From contig NZ_RBWE01000001.1 of NCBI RefSeq assembly GCF_003627965.1, positions 2,714,463 to 2,778,462 of the forward strand: DNA of 64,000 bases, written 5' to 3'. Positions 62,506-64,000 of the stretch are shown piece by piece. Under the pieces are notes generated by a model. That model was not told the origin of the DNA, did not search any database, and saw only the letters and a program-made list of their open reading frames with translations. The position numbers and the translations under genes are program-made. This stretch comes from Desulfofundulus salinus (GTDB taxonomy: Bacteria; Bacillota; Desulfotomaculia; Desulfotomaculales; Desulfovirgulaceae). Positions within the stretch are counted from its first letter, which is position 1. Each line of letters begins with the position of its first letter.

Positions 62506-63303
62506 ATGCTGGTAGCTGTGGTTCCGGTGAAAAACGAAGCCCCATCTTTGGAAAAGGTTTTAAAGAGCCTGCTGGCCGTACCGGTGGACCTGGTGATCCC
62601 GGTACTCAACGGATGTAATGACTGCTCGGAACAAATTGTCCGGGATTATCCCTCCCGGCTGGTAAAACCGCTGGTTTTTGCCGATGCCCTGGGCATTGAC
62701 ATACCCCGGGCGGTGGGAGCAATCCAGGCCCAAAAGCTGGGCGCCCAGGCCGTCCTCTTTGTAGACGGGGATATGGACGGGGACATCGTGAACGTGTTAC
62801 GGGAACTGGTCATGGCGGTAACCACAAAAGGAGTAGACCTGGCCTTAACCAACTGTTACCCCGCCGGAGAACTGGGCCGGCTTTCCGACCTGGCCAGCTA
62901 CCTGCTGGAAATACGCCTGGCCTTAAACCGGGAACTGGGCCTGGCCCAATTAATAGGGCCGGCCTCCCCCTCCCATGGCCCCCATGCCGTCTCCCGCAAG
63001 TTCCTTAGCCAGATACCCTTACGGGAGCTGGCCGTACCTCCGGTAGCTCTGGCTCTGGCCGCCCCAAAAGGCCTGAAAATCGGGGTGGAGGCCACCATTG
63101 CCCACCGGCACCTGGGTTCCCCTTTCCGCAGCCCCGTGCATGCCCGGCGCATTGCCGAAACCATCATCGGCGATTGCCTGGAGGCTATAAATTTGGCCCG
63201 CGGCCTGCCCCGGGAACGCAGCCTCAACGGTGTCACCTACCTGGGCTATCATACTGAGAGAAGGTTTGATTTACTGGAGGCTTTCAGTTTGCCGGAAGGT
63301 TGA
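62506..63303 (+). CDS. Family 2-type glycosyltransferase
   Basis: 265 residues. GT-A start LVAVVPVKNEAPSLEKVLKS, an acidic metal-binding region VLFVDGDMDGDIV near residue 88, and a C-terminal substrate part (AHRHLGSPFRSPVHARRIAE). No membrane segments. Fits cytoplasmic glycosyltransferases found beside spore genes; donor and acceptor unknown. ATG follows GAAAGGAG; divergent from yabG. Confidence 0.78.
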   Translation: MLVAVVPVKNEAPSLEKVLKSLLAVPVDLVIPVLNGCNDCSEQIVRDYPSRLVKPLVFADALGIDIPRAVGAIQAQKLGAQAVLFVDGDMDGDIVNVLRELVMAVTTKGVDLALTNCYPAGELGRLSDLASYLLEIRLALNRELGLAQLIGPASPSHGPHAVSRKFLSQIPLRELAVPPVALALAAPKGLKIGVEATIAHRHLGSPFRSPVHARRIAETIIGDCLEAINLARGLPRERSLNGVTYLGYHTERRFDLLEAFSLPEG

Positions 63304-63309
63304 CACAAC

Positions 63310-63472
63310 GTGAGTGCCGGGCGCGGAGCAGGTGAGCGTGGACCCAGCACTCACTGACATACTAGCTCTACATAAAAGCAGAAGTGTCAATTAAACCTGA
63401 AATATCAGGAGCAGAGTCATATTTGGGTGAGTGCTGGGCGGCACCATAGCGGGTTCAATGAACATTTACTAA
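63310..63472. repeat. Decayed palindromic element, copy D
   Basis: GCGCGGAGCAGGTGAGCGTGGA (first 20 considered) near 63318-63339 resembles the inverse of the A/B core. GGCGGCACCATAGCGGGTTC followed by AATGAACATTTAC (63436-63470) resembles the right end of copies A and B. GTGAGTG(C) repeats occur at both sides. Arms no longer pair well. Confidence 0.4.
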
Positions 63473-63480
63473 AAATGAGG

Positions 63481-63511
63481 CCTTCCGGGCGACAACCGCC
63501 CCGGAAGGCCA
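63481..63511 (-). terminator. Rubredoxin terminator
   Basis: GGCCTTCCGGGGCGG / CGCCCGGAAGGCC hairpin followed by TCATTTTTAG on the minus strand. Confidence 0.75.
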
Positions 63512-63524
63512 CCATTTTTAGTAT

Positions 63525-63680
63525 TTACGCCTCTTTTTCAAACATATCCTTGCCGACGCCGCACAGGGGGCAAGCCCAGTCATCGGGCAGTTGCTCAAAG
63601 GGTGTGCCCGGGGGGATGCCTTCAGCTCCTTCCGCGGGGTCGTATACATAACCACATGCCGTGCAAACCCACCTGTCCAT
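63525..63680 (-). CDS. Rubredoxin
   Basis: 51 residues: [15 protein letters not shown] and [14 protein letters not shown] hold the two CxxC pairs binding one iron. Single-electron carrier, typically to rubrerythrin or oxygen-reducing proteins in anaerobes. ATG at 63680 follows CGAGGTGAG; the longer open frame upstream belongs to another reading frame. Downstream of a rubrerythrin-like gene on the same strand. Confidence 0.95.
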   Translation of the reverse strand: MDRWVCTACGYVYDPAEGAEGIPPGTPFEQLPDDWACPLCGVGKDMFEKEA

Positions 63681-63741
63681 GTTCTCACCTCGTAAGATTT
63701 TTAACTGCCGACCCGCAACCTCCTCCGGGGCAGGCAGGGGT

Positions 63742-63897
63742 TCAAGCAAGATCCTTTTTTTGCCCGGCCAGCCGCCGGATGTGTTTTTGCTCTTCATGGA
63801 TTAACTTATCCACGGCGGAACGTTCCTGCTCCGGCACCAGCTGGCGTAACTCGTAGAAGAAAAGTAGCGAATCTTTTTCAAAGCCAAATCCCTCTTT
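63742..63897 (-). pseudogene. C-terminal relic of a ferritin-like (rubrerythrin-superfamily) protein
   Basis: A frame of about 51 codons encodes EGFGFEKDSLLFFYELRQLV then [20 protein letters not shown] before a stop. This is the last helices of a ferritin-like diiron protein with the EExxH-type ligands. No start codon is available and an upstream in-frame stop lies only a few codons before, next to the rubrerythrin stop. A TTG one frame away with a run of seven A could restore only a short N-terminus. Confidence 0.6.
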
Positions 63898-63905
63898 TTT
63901 TCAAT

Positions 63906-64000
63906 TTAATAATTCTCACAAAGCAGCTCGAAAAAGGCCTGGGGATGATTACATACCGGGCATACTTTCGGCGCCTCGGCACCCTCATGGATGTGCCCGC
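63906..64000 (-). CDS. Rubrerythrin, C-terminal rubredoxin-like end (partial)
   Basis: The last 30 residues read GHIHEGAEAPKVCPVCNHPQ then AFFELLCENY and stop at 63906. The CPVC pair and HEG..AP segment are typical of the rubredoxin-like domain ending rubrerythrins. Peroxide-scavenging role in the family. The rest of the gene lies beyond the window. Confidence 0.8.
   Translation of the reverse strand, partial: GHIHEGAEAPKVCPVCNHPQAFFELLCENY

Overview
The window looks like chromosome from an anaerobic, endospore-forming Firmicute of the Desulfotomaculum/Desulfofundulus/Pelotomaculum group (Peptococcaceae). This placement is inferred from gene content and was not searched. The markers are an anaerobic Ni-Fe CO dehydrogenase with a CooA-like regulator, heterodisulfide-reductase-like electron-transfer proteins, a tungsten-type aldehyde:ferredoxin oxidoreductase, rubredoxin and rubrerythrin. 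Sporulation genes are also present: spoVG, fin, yabG and SPOCS-domain coat proteins. Most genes lie on the minus strand.

Layout. 1-10.3 kb: an energy-metabolism block with a very large HdrA-like flavoprotein (frameshifted by a 77-bp tandem duplication), an HdrD/DsrK-like iron-sulfur protein, a NarI-like membrane cytochrome b, cooS, and a CooA-like CO sensor. 10.4-11.4 kb: a decayed acetoacetyl-CoA synthetase gene. 11.5-36 kb: the conserved sporulation/housekeeping neighbourhood known from Bacillus (spoVG-glmU-prs-ctc-pth-fin-mfd). It is interrupted between ctc/rplY and pth by malic enzyme and by a more A+T-rich 10.4-kb insert. That insert is a single apparent operon, moaD-aor-adh-livKHMGF, under a well-formed sigma-54 promoter and an adjacent sigma-54 activator. 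A duplicated rplY terminator plus an rplY fragment lie at its far end, so the insertion left a visible recombination scar. 33.7-40 kb: ilvA, a nucleotidyltransferase, a GntR regulator, ispE and cyanophycin synthetase.

40.2-50 kb: a relic of an AbrB/PIN toxin-antitoxin pair, a dipeptide/nickel-type ABC transporter operon headed by a methyltransferase, and a two-gene c-di-GMP unit (GGDEF plus HD-GYP). Terminator-like leaders precede the methyltransferase and the HD-GYP gene. Cyanophycinase follows. 50-55.6 kb: FliK-like and FlhB-tail proteins, an L,D-transpeptidase, a ZIP transporter, a DMT transporter, and a cluster of four small genes forming two paralogous pairs of unknown function next to a YbaB-like protein. 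55.9-64 kb: SPOCS-domain coat proteins, a double-CAP protein, a NAL1-like serine protease, the spore protease YabG, a glycosyltransferase, rubredoxin, a ferritin-like relic and a truncated rubrerythrin.

At least three copies (plus one decayed copy) of an intergenic palindromic element are scattered at 4.5, 15.4, 37.4 and 63.4 kb. A different 209-bp palindromic element lies at 55.6 kb. No tRNA, rRNA, CRISPR array or transposase gene was found.
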